The notes under the pieces are model-generated. The model saw only the letters and a list, made by a program, of their open reading frames with translations, did not search any database and had not been told where the DNA came from. Shown one piece after another: positions 19,664-27,912 of a stretch of DNA of 44,470 nucleotides. Where the stretch lies: NCBI RefSeq assembly GCF_015352985.1, contig NZ_JACYXF010000053.1, positions 1 to 44,470 of the forward strand, read 5' to 3'. The position numbers and the translations under genes are program-made. The first letter of the stretch is position 1; the number at the start of each line of letters is the position of its first letter. Origin of the DNA: Noviherbaspirillum malthae (lineage in GTDB: Bacteria; Pseudomonadota; Gammaproteobacteria; Burkholderiales; Burkholderiaceae_D).

Positions 19664-19782
19664 GCTGCATGGCCTCCCCGGCGATGCGATTGGCGCAATT
19701 CGGATCGTGGTGTTCTTTCGTTCTGCATGTCGATATCCTGCAATGCGGGTTGATGAATTAGTGTCCGGCACGACCATCCCGG

Positions 19783-19798
19783 TGCAAGGTCCATACCA
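19783..19798 (-). promoter_or_regulatory. Sigma-54 (-24/-12) promoter for the orphan binding-protein gene
   Basis: Read on the minus strand: TGGTATGGACCTTGCA. GG and GC are separated by exactly 10 bases and the -12 element TTGCA is perfect. It lies 120 bases before the ATG at 19663 and points away from the monooxygenase promoter at 19946. Confidence 0.7.
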
Positions 19799-19879
19799 GC
19801 GCAAGCTGCGGTCTGCTAAGGCATACCGGTGTCCTGGCTCGCCGCACCTGCTTGGTTTTGAACACGTTGTGTGGACCGC

Positions 19880-19895
19880 TGTTGCTTCGGCAGCA
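19880..19895. promoter_or_regulatory. Candidate activator site, TGTTGC-N5-CAGCA dyad (copy A)
   Basis: TGTTGCTTCGGCAGCA is an imperfect dyad in the divergent gap, about 50 bases upstream of the plus-strand promoter and about 80 from the minus-strand one. It overlaps a perfect 14-bp palindrome, CAGCAAATTTGCTG (19891-19904). The same 16-bp pattern recurs at 29949 and 33293, each upstream of a sigma-54 promoter. Confidence 0.55.
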
Positions 19896-19945
19896 AATTT
19901 GCTGGCGCTTCTGCAGGCGCCTGGGCGGATTCCACATATTCCCGA

Positions 19946-19961
19946 TGGCACAGGATTTGCG
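19946..19961 (+). promoter_or_regulatory. Sigma-54 (-24/-12) promoter of the monooxygenase/sulfite dehydrogenase operon
   Basis: TGGCACAGGATTTGCG is a near-consensus -24 (TGGCAC) and -12 (TTGC) with the required 10-base GG-to-GC spacing. It lies about 70 bases before the monooxygenase ATG. This is the best-matching of the sigma-54 promoters in the window. Confidence 0.82.
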
Positions 19962-20029
19962 AAGCGATACGGGATGCAGCCGTGGGGCTGTCCTTCCTTC
20001 CATCGCACAGAGACTGTGAGAACTCGATC

Positions 20030-21394
20030 ATGACGCAACGCCAGCTCAAACTCGGCGCCTTCATCCAGGCGACCGGCCACCACATCGCCGCATGGCGGCA
20101 TCCCGGCTCGCAAGCCGACTCGGGAATCAATATCGATCACTACCAGCAGGTCGCACGCACCGCCGAGAAGGGCAAGTTCGACATGGTCTTCCTGGCCGAC
20201 AGCGTCGGCATCCAGCAGCACGGCGACGACGAATCGCGCAGCCGCTATGGACGCATCGCGCATTTCGAACCGGTGACCCTGTTCTCCGCGCTTGCGGCGA
20301 CCACGACGCACATCGGTTTCGTCGCGACCGCCTCGACCACCTATGAAGAGCCCTACCTGCTGGCACGCAAGTTCGCCTCGCTCGATCATATCTCCAAGGG
20401 CCGCGCCGCATGGAACGTCGTCACCACGGGAAATGAAAACGCGGCCGGCAATTTCGGCAAGGAAGAACATCCTGCGCATCCGTTGCGCTACGAGCGCGCC
20501 GAGGAATTCATCGATGTCGCCAAGGGTTTGTGGGACAGTTTCGAAGATGATGCCTTCCTGCGCGACAAGGAAAGCGGCGTCTACAGCGATCCGTACAAGC
20601 TGCATGCGCTCAATCACAAAGGCAAGCATTTTTCCGTCGCCGGGCCGCTCAATATTTCGCGCCCTCCTCAGGGCTATCCGGTCATCGTGCAGGCCGGCGC
20701 ATCGGATGCCGGGCGGGAGCTCGCGGCAAGGACCGCGGAAGTCATCTTCACCGCATGGCAGACGTTGGACGAGGCCCAGGCCTTTTACCGCGACGTCAAG
20801 GGCCGCATGGCGAAGTATGGCCGCCATCCGGACGAGCTGAAAATCATGCCGGGAATCTCGCCCGTGGTGGGCCGCACGCAGGAAGAGGCGGATGCCAAGT
20901 ACCGCGAACTGCAGGACTTGATCCATCCTTCCGTCGGGCGCGGCATCCTGCAGCGCTTCTTCCCCGGCGTCGACCTGTTGCAATATGACCTCGACGGTCC
21001 GCCGCCGCCGTTTGCGGACAGCACCAACGGCAACACCAGCCGCCTTGCGCTGGTGACCGAACTGGCGCAGCGCGAAAAACTGACGCTTCGCCAGCTCTAC
21101 CAGCGCCTCGCCGGCGCGCGCGGGCATCGCGTGGTGGTGGGCACGCCGCAGAAGGTGGCAGACGAGATCGAGGCCTGGTTCCGCAACGAAGGCGCGGACG
21201 GCTTCAATGTCATGCCGCCGGTGCTGCCGGCATCGCTTGACGACTTCGTTGAACTGGTGATTCCGGAATTGCAGCAGCGCGGCATTTTCCGCACCGAATA
21301 CGAAGGGCGGACGCTGCGCGAGAATCTTGGCCTGACGCGACCGCAGAACCAGTTCGCATTGCGCCGGGAGGCTGCAAGTGCAGCAGCGGCCTGA
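20030..21394 (+). CDS. FMNH2-dependent monooxygenase, NtaA/SnaA/DszA family (copy 1)
   Basis: A 454-residue luciferase-like flavin monooxygenase. Family marks include LGAFIQATGHHIAAWRHP at the N-terminus, FVATASTTYEEPYLLARKFASLDHIS, GRAAWNVVTT, PVIVQAGASDAGRELAA and GADGFNVMPPVLP. Relatives use reduced FMN from a separate reductase and oxygen to cleave C-S or C-N bonds (dibenzothiophene sulfone, dimethylsulfone, nitrilotriacetate). The sulfur neighbours argue for an organosulfur substrate; the exact compound is not readable. The ATG at 20030 begins the same block seen in the paralogue at 31070. The last 17 bases overlap the following SoxC-like gene. It is first in a probable operon through 25360, driven by the promoter at 19946. 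Confidence 0.92.
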   Translation: MTQRQLKLGAFIQATGHHIAAWRHPGSQADSGINIDHYQQVARTAEKGKFDMVFLADSVGIQQHGDDESRSRYGRIAHFEPVTLFSALAATTTHIGFVATASTTYEEPYLLARKFASLDHISKGRAAWNVVTTGNENAAGNFGKEEHPAHPLRYERAEEFIDVAKGLWDSFEDDAFLRDKESGVYSDPYKLHALNHKGKHFSVAGPLNISRPPQGYPVIVQAGASDAGRELAARTAEVIFTAWQTLDEAQAFYRDVKGRMAKYGRHPDELKIMPGISPVVGRTQEEADAKYRELQDLIHPSVGRGILQRFFPGVDLLQYDLDGPPPPFADSTNGNTSRLALVTELAQREKLTLRQLYQRLAGARGHRVVVGTPQKVADEIEAWFRNEGADGFNVMPPVLPASLDDFVELVIPELQQRGIFRTEYEGRTLRENLGLTRPQNQFALRREAASAAAA

Positions 21395-22694
21395 CGCCGG
21401 TGCGGCACGCGCAGATGCCGGCCTGACCCAGACCCCGACGCAGGCGCATGCCGGCCGGCGGCGAGCGCTCAAGGGCATGGCTGCCGGCCTGCTCGGCGCA
21501 GCCTCTTCGCAGGCGCTGGCATCGCCTGCAAGGGTGGACGCCGACCCGGCGCCGGCACTCGATATCGCGCCCTGGAGCCTCAGGCAAGGCGAACCCGTGC
21601 TTTGGCATCCCTACGGGCAGCCGTCGAGCCATGAACGCGATGTCGTACGGCGCTCCGTGACATTGAAGGCTGCGACGCCGGGCGCCGCTTCCTCGCTCGC
21701 CCCATTGCACAAGCTGTACGGAACCATCACGCCCAACGGCCTGGTGTTCGAACGACACCATGCAGGCATTCCATTGATCGATCCCGATGCGCATCGCCTT
21801 GCGCTGCACGGCCTGGTGAAGTCGCCGCGGGTTTTCACGATGGATGATCTGCTTCGCTTTCCGTCGGTCAGCCGCATTCACTTTTTGGAATGCTCCGGCA
21901 ACACCGGGCGCGAGTGGAACGGTCCGTCCGGCCAGCCAGTGCAGGTCACCCACGGCCTGCTGTCCTGCTGCGAATGGACGGGCGTGCCGCTGTCGACGCT
22001 GCTCGACGAGGTCGGCTATGACAGGGAAGCAAAATGGATACTCGCCGAAGGCGCGGACGGGGCGGCGATGTCGCGCAGCATTCCCATCCGCAAGGCGCTC
22101 GACGATGCGCTGATCGTGTATGCACAGAACGGTGAGCGCCTGAGGCCGGAGAACGGATATCCGCTGCGCCTGTTCCTGCCGGGCTTCGAGGGCAACATGA
22201 GCATCAAGTGGCTGCGCAGGCTGAAGCTCGGCAGGGAGCCGTTCATGACGCGCGAGGAAACTTCCAAGTACACCGACCTGATGCCCGACGGGCGCGCCGA
22301 TCAGTTCACTTTCGTCATGGAGACCAAATCCGTGATCCTGCAGCCTTCGCCCGGCTACCGCTTGCGCGGCGCCGGCTTTTACGAAATCAGCGGCATCGCG
22401 TGGTCGGGCCGCGGGCGGATCAGGCAGGTCGACGTTTCCACCGACGGCGGCAGAAGCTGGCAGCGCGCAAGGCTGGACGGCGATCCGCTGAACCGGGCGC
22501 TGACCCGCTTCCGCATCGGCTGGCAATGGGACGGCGGGCCGGCGCGCCTGCAGAGCAGGGCAGTCGATGAAACCGGCGAGGTGCAGCCGACGCGGGAGCA
22601 GCTGGTCGCCCGGCGAGGCGTCAACAGCACCTATCACTACAACGGCATCCAGAGCTGGAAGGTCGACCCGTCCGGGGAGCTGAGCAATGCATAG
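21378..22694 (+). CDS. soxC: Sulfite dehydrogenase, molybdopterin subunit (SoxC-like)
   Basis: A 438-residue member of the sulfite oxidase family, closest in layout to SoxC. The molybdenum-ligating cysteine is Cys172 in F-L-E-C-S-G-N-T-G. The C-terminal Mo-co dimerisation domain (residues about 310-430; RGAGFYEISGIAWSGRGRIRQ onward) is complete. A twin-arginine signal (GRRRALKGMAAGLLGAASS, from residue 26) indicates export of the folded enzyme. It oxidises sulfite (or sulfane sulfur in the Sox complex) and passes electrons to a cytochrome. The start is GTG at 21378 with GGGAGG seven bases before it, overlapping the monooxygenase gene. It overlaps the cytochrome gene by eight bases. No other sox genes are present, so free sulfite is the likelier substrate. 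Confidence 0.9.
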   Translation: MQQRPDAGAARADAGLTQTPTQAHAGRRRALKGMAAGLLGAASSQALASPARVDADPAPALDIAPWSLRQGEPVLWHPYGQPSSHERDVVRRSVTLKAATPGAASSLAPLHKLYGTITPNGLVFERHHAGIPLIDPDAHRLALHGLVKSPRVFTMDDLLRFPSVSRIHFLECSGNTGREWNGPSGQPVQVTHGLLSCCEWTGVPLSTLLDEVGYDREAKWILAEGADGAAMSRSIPIRKALDDALIVYAQNGERLRPENGYPLRLFLPGFEGNMSIKWLRRLKLGREPFMTREETSKYTDLMPDGRADQFTFVMETKSVILQPSPGYRLRGAGFYEISGIAWSGRGRIRQVDVSTDGGRSWQRARLDGDPLNRALTRFRIGWQWDGGPARLQSRAVDETGEVQPTREQLVARRGVNSTYHYNGIQSWKVDPSGELSNA

Positions 22695-23220
22695 GCAAGA
22701 CACCAGACGCCGGCTGTCCTTGCCGGCATGCGCCTTCGCGCTTATCGCTTGCCTGTCTCCGGCGGCATCGGCCTCGCCGCTCGGTCTCGGCACGCCGATT
22801 TCATCTGAGCAATTGCGCCATTGGGATATCGATGTCTCCGCCGACGGCACCGGCTTGCCTGCCGGGCGGGGAAGTGTCGTCGAAGGCAAGACCGTCTACC
22901 AGGCAAAATGCGCGGCCTGCCATGGCGCAGCCGGAGAGGGCGGTATCGGCGATGCCCTTGCCGGCGGCAAAGGCACGCTCGCGACGGCCAAGCCAGTCAA
23001 GACCATCGGCAGCTATTGGCCCTATGCGACCACGCTGTTCGATTACATCCGGCGTGCAATGCCATTCGGGGAACCGCAATCCCTTTCCAGCGAAGACGTC
23101 TATGCGGTGTCGGCTTACCTGCTGCATCTCAACGGCATCGTCGCCGCGGACACCGTGCTCGATGCCGCTTCGCTGCCCAAGGTCCGCATGCCCAACCGCG
23201 AAGGGTTCGAACCGAAATAA
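22687..23220 (+). CDS. Periplasmic monoheme cytochrome c, SoxD/SorB-like electron acceptor
   Basis: A 177-residue c-type cytochrome with a Sec signal peptide (about 1-30) and a single heme site C75-A-A-C-H79. The axial Met is probably in R-A-M-P-F, and the C-terminal pattern SSEDVYAVSAYLLHLNGI is typical of SoxD and sulfite-dehydrogenase cytochromes. SoxD in Paracoccus is longer and carries two hemes; this one corresponds to a single heme domain. Its start lies inside the end of the SoxC-like gene, so the two are translationally coupled and very likely form one sulfite:cytochrome c complex. A 12-bp-stem hairpin follows. Confidence 0.9.
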   Translation: MHRQDTRRRLSLPACAFALIACLSPAASASPLGLGTPISSEQLRHWDIDVSADGTGLPAGRGSVVEGKTVYQAKCAACHGAAGEGGIGDALAGGKGTLATAKPVKTIGSYWPYATTLFDYIRRAMPFGEPQSLSSEDVYAVSAYLLHLNGIVAADTVLDAASLPKVRMPNREGFEPK

Positions 23221-23246
23221 CGGTCGATCCACGTTAGCTTCCCGTC

Positions 23247-23280
23247 ATGCGCGCGTGCCCCCGGAACAGCACGCGCGCAT
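23247..23280 (+). terminator. GC-rich hairpin after the cytochrome gene
   Basis: A perfect 12-bp stem (ATGCGCGCGTGC with GCACGCGCGCAT) and a 10-base loop lie 27 bases past the stop. No T run follows, so it may be a processing or stabilising element that sets the ratio of upstream to downstream message rather than a full terminator. Confidence 0.5.
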
Positions 23281-23377
23281 GGCTCCTCCTTCGCTGGAAG
23301 GACGCCTCTCAATAAGCCCCGCGAGAAGCATCACCGATTACAAGAACGCCATCACCATTTTCAGACAAGGAGAAATC

Positions 23378-24321
23378 ATGTTCACAGCATCCACCCGCGT
23401 CAGGCTCGACGTACGCCCGGTCACGCCGGTGATCGGCGCCGAAGTGTACGGCACCGATCTGCGTGAAACGCTCGATGGCGAAACCGTCGCCGCCCTGCGC
23501 GCGGAATTGCACAAATGGAAAGTGCTGTTCTTCCGCGACCAGGACATCAGCGACGAACAGCAGCTGGCCTTCGGTCGCCTGTTCGGTCCCCTGACACCGG
23601 CGCATCCCATCGCGAAAGGACTTGCCGGGCATCCGGAAATCTGGGAGCGCAAGGCGGCCGAGTACAAGACGCGCCATCGCGGCGATCTCACCATTCCGAG
23701 CGCGCGGCCGCCGCGCGACTACAAGGGCTGGCATATCGACATTATCTTCGTCGCCAATCCCAACAAGTATTCGATCCTGAGAGGCGTCGAAATCCCGGCC
23801 TATGGAGGCGACACGCTGTGGAGCAATCTCGCGCTGGCTTATGAAGGGTTGTCGCCGCAGATAAGGAATCTGATCGACGGCCTGCAGGCGGTGCACCGCA
23901 CCGGAAGCTACGACAGCGGCGAGCCGGGACGCATCCGGCAGGATGGCCGCAGGGCCGGCCCCTTCGTGGCCCTGCATCCGCTGGTGCGCGTCCATCCCGA
24001 TACCGGCGAGAAAGTACTGTTCGTCAATCCCGGCACGACCAGCCATATCGTTGGGCTGAAAGAACGGGAAAGCCAAGCGCTGCTAGACTTGCTGTTCGAA
24101 GAAGTGAGCCGTCCGGAATACACGGTGCGTTTCCGCTGGACGCCGAATGCGATCGCCATGTGGGACAACCAGGCGACTGCGCATGCGGGGCCGATTGATT
24201 ATGCGCACTTCGACCTGCCTCGCGTGGTGCGCCGCATCACCGTGCGGGCGATCTGCCGGTCGGGCCCGACGGTTTCCGTTCGCAGCCGCTGGATGGCGAA
24301 CTCTTCAATATCATCGGATAA
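23378..24321 (+). CDS. TauD/TfdA-type Fe(II)/2-oxoglutarate dioxygenase (copy 1), frameshifted near C-terminus
   Basis: A cytoplasmic dioxygenase that would oxygenate an alkyl sulfonate or sulfate ester next to sulfur and release sulfite or sulfate. The iron ligands H119 and D121 (G-W-H-I-D) and H269 (A-T-A-H-A-G-P) and the 2-oxoglutarate Arg region (PRVVRRITV) are present. The ATG at 23378 follows AAGGAGAA. At 24246-24248 one base appears to be missing from a G run. With one more G the frame continues into the family tail G-D-L-P-V-G-P-D-G-F-R-S-Q-P and stops at 24321 (about 314 residues). As written, the frame instead reads on without a stop into the aldo/keto reductase. All catalytic residues precede the shift, so activity may survive. 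A sequencing error is possible. Confidence 0.82.
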
Positions 24322-24367
24322 GCATTCAGTTTTGCAGCCTTCAATCCAATACAGAAAAGGACAGCAC

Positions 24368-25360
24368 ATGCAAACCACAAGACTCGGCGGCACCGGCCTG
24401 ACAGTGTCTCGCCTCTGCCTCGGCACGATGACCTTCGGACTGCAATCGGACGAGACGACCTCGAACGCCATTCTCGACCGGGCCGCGGAAGGCGGCGTGA
24501 ATTTCATCGATACCGCCGACGTATATCCGCTCGGCGGAGATACCGGCACGGCGGGGCGCACCGAAGAAATCGTCGGCCGCTGGCTCAAGGGCAGGCGCAA
24601 CCGTTTCATCCTTGCCACCAAGGCGGTCGGCAAGATGGGGCCCTCGGCCTGGGACCAGGGCGCGTCGCGCAAGCATCTGCTCGATGCCATCGACGCCTCC
24701 CTGCACCGTCTTGGTACCGATTACGTCGACCTCTATCAGCTGCACTCCGACGATCCGAATACGCCGCTCGATGAAACACTAGAAGCGCTCGATACCATCG
24801 TGCGTTCGGGCAAGGCCCGCTACGTCGGCGTCTCCAATTTCCTCGCCTATCGCATCGCCCGCCTGCTGGGCCGTGCAGAAGCGCGCAACCTCACCAGGGT
24901 GGTATCGATACAGCCGCGCTACAGCCTGCTGTTCCGCGAAATCGAGCGCGAACTGCTTCCTCTGGCGCAGGAAGACCGTCTCGGCGTGATTCCATACAAC
25001 CCGCTGGCGGGAGGCCTGCTGACAGGCAAGCACAAGTACGGCACCGGTCCGACTGCAGGCACCCGCTTCACGCTGGGCACTGCCGCCGATCGTTACCAGG
25101 ACCGCTACTGGCATGAGCGGCAGTTTGCCACGGTGGAAGCGCTCAACGAAGCCGTATCCGCATCCGGTCTTTCGCTGACTACGGCATCGGTCGCATGGGT
25201 GCTGGCCAATCCCGTGATCACGTCCGCCATCATCGGTGCCAGCCGGCCGGATCAGCTGAATGAAACGCTCAAGGCGGCCGACGTGCAGCTCGATGCATCG
25301 CTCAAGCAGCGGCTGGACGAACTCACCGCCGAGTACCGGCGCGGCGATGCAGCCCGCTGA
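24368..25360 (+). CDS. Aldo/keto reductase
   Basis: A 330-residue NADPH-dependent oxidoreductase of the TIM-barrel AKR superfamily. The catalytic tetrad is visible: Asp in F-I-D-T-A-D, Tyr in D-V-Y-P, Lys in I-L-A-T-K-A and His in Y-Q-L-H-S-D. The NADPH-binding C-terminal stretch SAIIGASRPDQLNETLKA is also present. It would reduce the aldehyde left when a dioxygenase or monooxygenase cleaves an alkyl sulfonate, which fits its position in the operon. The ATG at 24368 follows AAAAGG and begins the standard N-terminus MQTTRLGGTGLTVS. The upstream TauD frame reads into it only because of the apparent frameshift, so I treat it as a separate gene. Confidence 0.9.
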   Translation: MQTTRLGGTGLTVSRLCLGTMTFGLQSDETTSNAILDRAAEGGVNFIDTADVYPLGGDTGTAGRTEEIVGRWLKGRRNRFILATKAVGKMGPSAWDQGASRKHLLDAIDASLHRLGTDYVDLYQLHSDDPNTPLDETLEALDTIVRSGKARYVGVSNFLAYRIARLLGRAEARNLTRVVSIQPRYSLLFREIERELLPLAQEDRLGVIPYNPLAGGLLTGKHKYGTGPTAGTRFTLGTAADRYQDRYWHERQFATVEALNEAVSASGLSLTTASVAWVLANPVITSAIIGASRPDQLNETLKAADVQLDASLKQRLDELTAEYRRGDAAR

Positions 25361-25376
25361 AGACTGAGCGACGATG

Positions 25377-25436
25377 CTGCTGCGAATTCAACCAGCCTGC
25401 TTGGTCTTTCGCATCGCACGGTTGAAAGCGCAGCAG
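25377..25436. repeat. 17-bp inverted repeat after the aldo/keto reductase gene
   Basis: CTGCTGCGAATTCAACC (25377-25393) is mirrored by GGTTGAAAGCGCAGCAG (25420-25436) with two mismatches and a 26-base loop. It could end the operon, although no T run follows. It also lies about 40 bases upstream of a sigma-54 promoter and contains TGCTGC half-sites of the cluster's dyad, so it may be a regulator site. Confidence 0.5.
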
Positions 25437-25474
25437 CGCAGTGGCGTTTTCCACGGCGATCAAGGGTTTTTCAA

Positions 25475-25490
25475 TGGCATGGATGCTGCA
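25475..25490 (+). promoter_or_regulatory. Sigma-54 (-24/-12) promoter of the amidohydrolase gene
   Basis: TGGCATGGATGCTGCA has the exact GG-N10-GC spacing. It differs from consensus by one base in the -24 half and one in the -12 half. It lies 77 bases before the GTG at 25567 and closely resembles the porin promoter at 33391. Confidence 0.62.
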
Positions 25491-25566
25491 ATGAGGTAGA
25501 GGCTCTGCAGGCGGACGATGCGTCGCCACTCTGCAGACTGTCCTCAACATCCATTGGAGAACCACA

Positions 25567-27096
25567 GTGAATGATCGTCTCAGCCGCATCCAGGCTTCGC
25601 CCTCGGTCGCCGTCAAGCAGAAACTCGATTTCCCCGTCATCGATACCGATGTCCATACCAACGACTACACGCCCGACCTCGAAGACTATGTCGCCAACTA
25701 TGGCGGCGTGAAACTGGTTGATGCGCTGCGCAAGGCATCCGCATCGCGCATCGAACGCGGCGGCGTCGGCAACGGCAAGAACTGGTACGAGCAGACGCCG
25801 GAAGAGCGTCAGTACTACCGCACCATCCGTGCGCCGTGGTGGGCGCGCGTGACGAAAAACACGCTCGATGTCGCCACTTACCATTTGCCGGAACTGCTGT
25901 ACGAGCGCCAGGAAGAGCAAGGCTCGGACTACTCGGTGCTGTTCCCGAACAATGTGCTGGCGCCGCTGGGCGTACGCGACAAGGATGACCGCACCGCGCT
26001 GCAGCGCGCCGTCAATCATTACCATGCCGATCTCTACCGCAAATTCAGCGACCGCCTGACGCCAGTGGCCGGCGTGCCGCTGCACACGCCGGAAGAGGGC
26101 ATCGCCGAGCTTGAGTTTTCCGTCAAGACGCTGGGCCTCAAGGCCATCAATATCGCCGGCAGCGTGCGCCGGCCGATCCGGGCTCTTGCGGAGAAATATC
26201 CCGCCGACAAATACCCGGAACTGCAGAAATACATTTCCTACCAGGACTTCTACGGTCTCGACAGCGAATACGACTACGATCCCTTCTGGGCCAAGGCGGT
26301 CGAGCTCGGCGTGCCCATTCTCACCCACTACGGTAGCCAGGGCTGGACCGGGCGCAGTTCCATCAGCAATTACATGAACAACCATATCGGCCACTTCGCC
26401 GACGGTTCGGAAGCTTTTGCCAAGTCGCTGTTCTTCGGCGGGGTCACCCGCCGCTTCCCCAAGCTGCGTGTCGGCATGCTGGAGGGCGGGGCTGACTGGG
26501 GTGCGCGGGTATTCACCCATCTGGTCGATCGCTGGGAAAAGCGCAGTCTCGAAGGTCTGAAGAATTACGATCCCGCCGCCACCGACCGGGCGCTGCTGAC
26601 CGATCTGTTCGCCCGCTACGGCGCCGACCTGACCAAGGGCCGTTCGATCGAGGGCGAAGACCTGATTCGCGATACGCTCGGCGAGCGTTATACCCGTTCG
26701 GCCCGCCAGCCTCAGGGCAGTGAACTTGAGGATTTTGCGGCGGCAGGCATTGAAAGGCCGGAAGACATCAAGGCGCGCTGGGTCGACAACTTCTTCTTCG
26801 GTTCCGAATCGGACGACCGTACGATCGCTACCGCCTTCAATGACAAGGCCAATCCTCTCGGCGTCAAGATCAATGCGATTTACTCCTCCGATGTCGGACA
26901 CTGGGATGTGCCGGATCTGACAGATGCGCTGGCCGAGGCGTATGGACTGGTGGAGGAGGGGATCCTCAGCGAGGCGGATTTCAAGGCGTATGTGTTTGAA
27001 AATCCGTACAAGCTGTACACCGAGGCGAACCCGGATTTCTTCAAGGGAACTGCGGTGGAGGGAAAATTAAAAGTCGGTATGAAGGCGGGTGAATAA
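25567..27096 (+). CDS. Metal-dependent amidohydrolase (Amidohydro_2 / TIM-barrel family)
   Basis: A 509-residue cytoplasmic protein of the amidohydrolase superfamily that includes ACMS decarboxylase and related hydrolases. The first metal motif appears as DTDVHTND near the N-terminus. A mid-barrel histidine lies in ILTHYGSQGW, a GMLEGGADWG strand follows, and the distal acid lies in SSDVGHWD. The second position of the usual HxH motif is not obvious, so the metal set may be altered. Reactions in this family include hydrolysis and non-oxidative decarboxylation; I cannot assign a substrate. The start is GTG at 25567 with GGAGA six bases upstream. It has its own sigma-54 promoter and sits inside the organosulfur cluster, so it is probably part of that response. 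Confidence 0.85.
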   Translation: MNDRLSRIQASPSVAVKQKLDFPVIDTDVHTNDYTPDLEDYVANYGGVKLVDALRKASASRIERGGVGNGKNWYEQTPEERQYYRTIRAPWWARVTKNTLDVATYHLPELLYERQEEQGSDYSVLFPNNVLAPLGVRDKDDRTALQRAVNHYHADLYRKFSDRLTPVAGVPLHTPEEGIAELEFSVKTLGLKAINIAGSVRRPIRALAEKYPADKYPELQKYISYQDFYGLDSEYDYDPFWAKAVELGVPILTHYGSQGWTGRSSISNYMNNHIGHFADGSEAFAKSLFFGGVTRRFPKLRVGMLEGGADWGARVFTHLVDRWEKRSLEGLKNYDPAATDRALLTDLFARYGADLTKGRSIEGEDLIRDTLGERYTRSARQPQGSELEDFAAAGIERPEDIKARWVDNFFFGSESDDRTIATAFNDKANPLGVKINAIYSSDVGHWDVPDLTDALAEAYGLVEEGILSEADFKAYVFENPYKLYTEANPDFFKGTAVEGKLKVGMKAGE

Positions 27097-27230
27097 GTAT
27101 TGGTTAAAAAATGTTTAATACAAACCTTCAGCTCTGGTGATTAATTAGATCGAATTATTAAAATGTTTGATCAAGGAAATCTTCCATTTTTTAACATTGT
27201 TAAAATTTGGCGCTGAGATTTTAACTTCCT

Positions 27231-27470
27231 TCTCCCGTAGCCGACTTGGCTTGCAAGCCAAGTCGTGGGGCGCGCAGCGAGGGTTGGGGGTGAGGGGGAC
27301 CGCCAGGCCCTCTCACCGCGGTCTTGACAATCCCCCTCATCCCTCACCCCTTCCCCCGCTCCGCGCCCCACGCTTCGGCTTGCAAGCCGAACCGGCTACG
27401 GCAGCGAAAACCAATGGTTTGCGACACCCAGCCTTCGCCCCGCCTGCGGGAGAGGGCTTTCCTTTCTGAT
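27231..27470. repeat. Large palindromic intergenic repeat, copy 1
   Basis: Within the 816-base gap 27097-27912, arms of about 40 bases at 27235-27274 and 27361-27402 are imperfect inverted copies. Each contains a shorter palindrome around TTGGCTTGCAAGCCAA or TTCGGCTTGCAAGCCGAA. C-rich CCCTCACCCC-type stretches lie between and beside them. The right half is closely similar to the element at 37021-37207. The flanks of the gap are AT-rich (for example ATCTTAA with TTAAGAT at 27634-27655). I see no gene and no clear promoter there. Confidence 0.8.
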
Positions 27471-27912
27471 TGTCCGTAGTGTGAATTGTCCAGTTCCTGT
27501 TGGAGGCTAAAGAACCACTATCTACGTTTGGCCTGACATTCGAATTGCGTACTTTCATTCGGCCGTTCTGCACATCAGACAATACATCGTGAAGCCACCA
27601 GGAAATTGTGCAACTGCAGAAAACCTTAAGCGAATCTTAAGAATAAAATTAAGATACTTGAACGTTCTAATCTCCCGCATTCCGTTTATCTTTAATCAAT
27701 CCTGTAACACCAACTGCGTCTAATGTGATTTAAGTATGCAGTGAATGCATATGGCGCGGCTGTTCATGAATCGCACTCATTCCATCGCCGCTCTCACTCC
27801 TTAATTCCACCTTGAAAGGAGAGCCATCGACATCGAAAAAGCCAATCGGATATCAGGACTCGATGATGCCTCCGGGTAATCATCCTGCCAATAAATATAA
27901 GGAGACATTCTG

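Noticed and set aside
19664..21478. Upstream extension of the minus-strand binding-protein frame to 969 codons
   Set aside because: The extension is antisense to the flavin monooxygenase and crosses two promoters; the signal peptide and ribosome binding site fix the start at 19663.
21210..22889. A 559-codon minus-strand frame opposite the SoxC-like gene
   Set aside because: It is a shadow in GC-rich sequence; the plus-strand gene has the Moco cysteine, Tat signal and overlapping partners.
23280..23295. Possible sigma-54 promoter TGGCTCCTCCTTCGCT before TauD copy 1
   Set aside because: Spacing is right, but the -12 half reads TCGC rather than TTGC, the -24 half has changes, and it overlaps a hairpin; the gene is probably read from 19946.
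23378..25360. A genuine TauD-aldo/keto reductase fusion protein
   Set aside because: The linker is translated intergenic sequence, the TauD tail is recovered by adding one G, and the AKR has its own ribosome binding site; a frameshift explains it better.
27167..27469. Open frames across the palindromic repeat in the 27.1-27.9 kb gap
   Set aside because: They arise from the repeat itself, recur in the copy at 37 kb and have no coding features.
27874..27890. Possible sigma-54 promoter before the RidA gene
   Set aside because: GG-N10-GC spacing occurs, but both halves match poorly and it lies only about 25 bases before the start codon.
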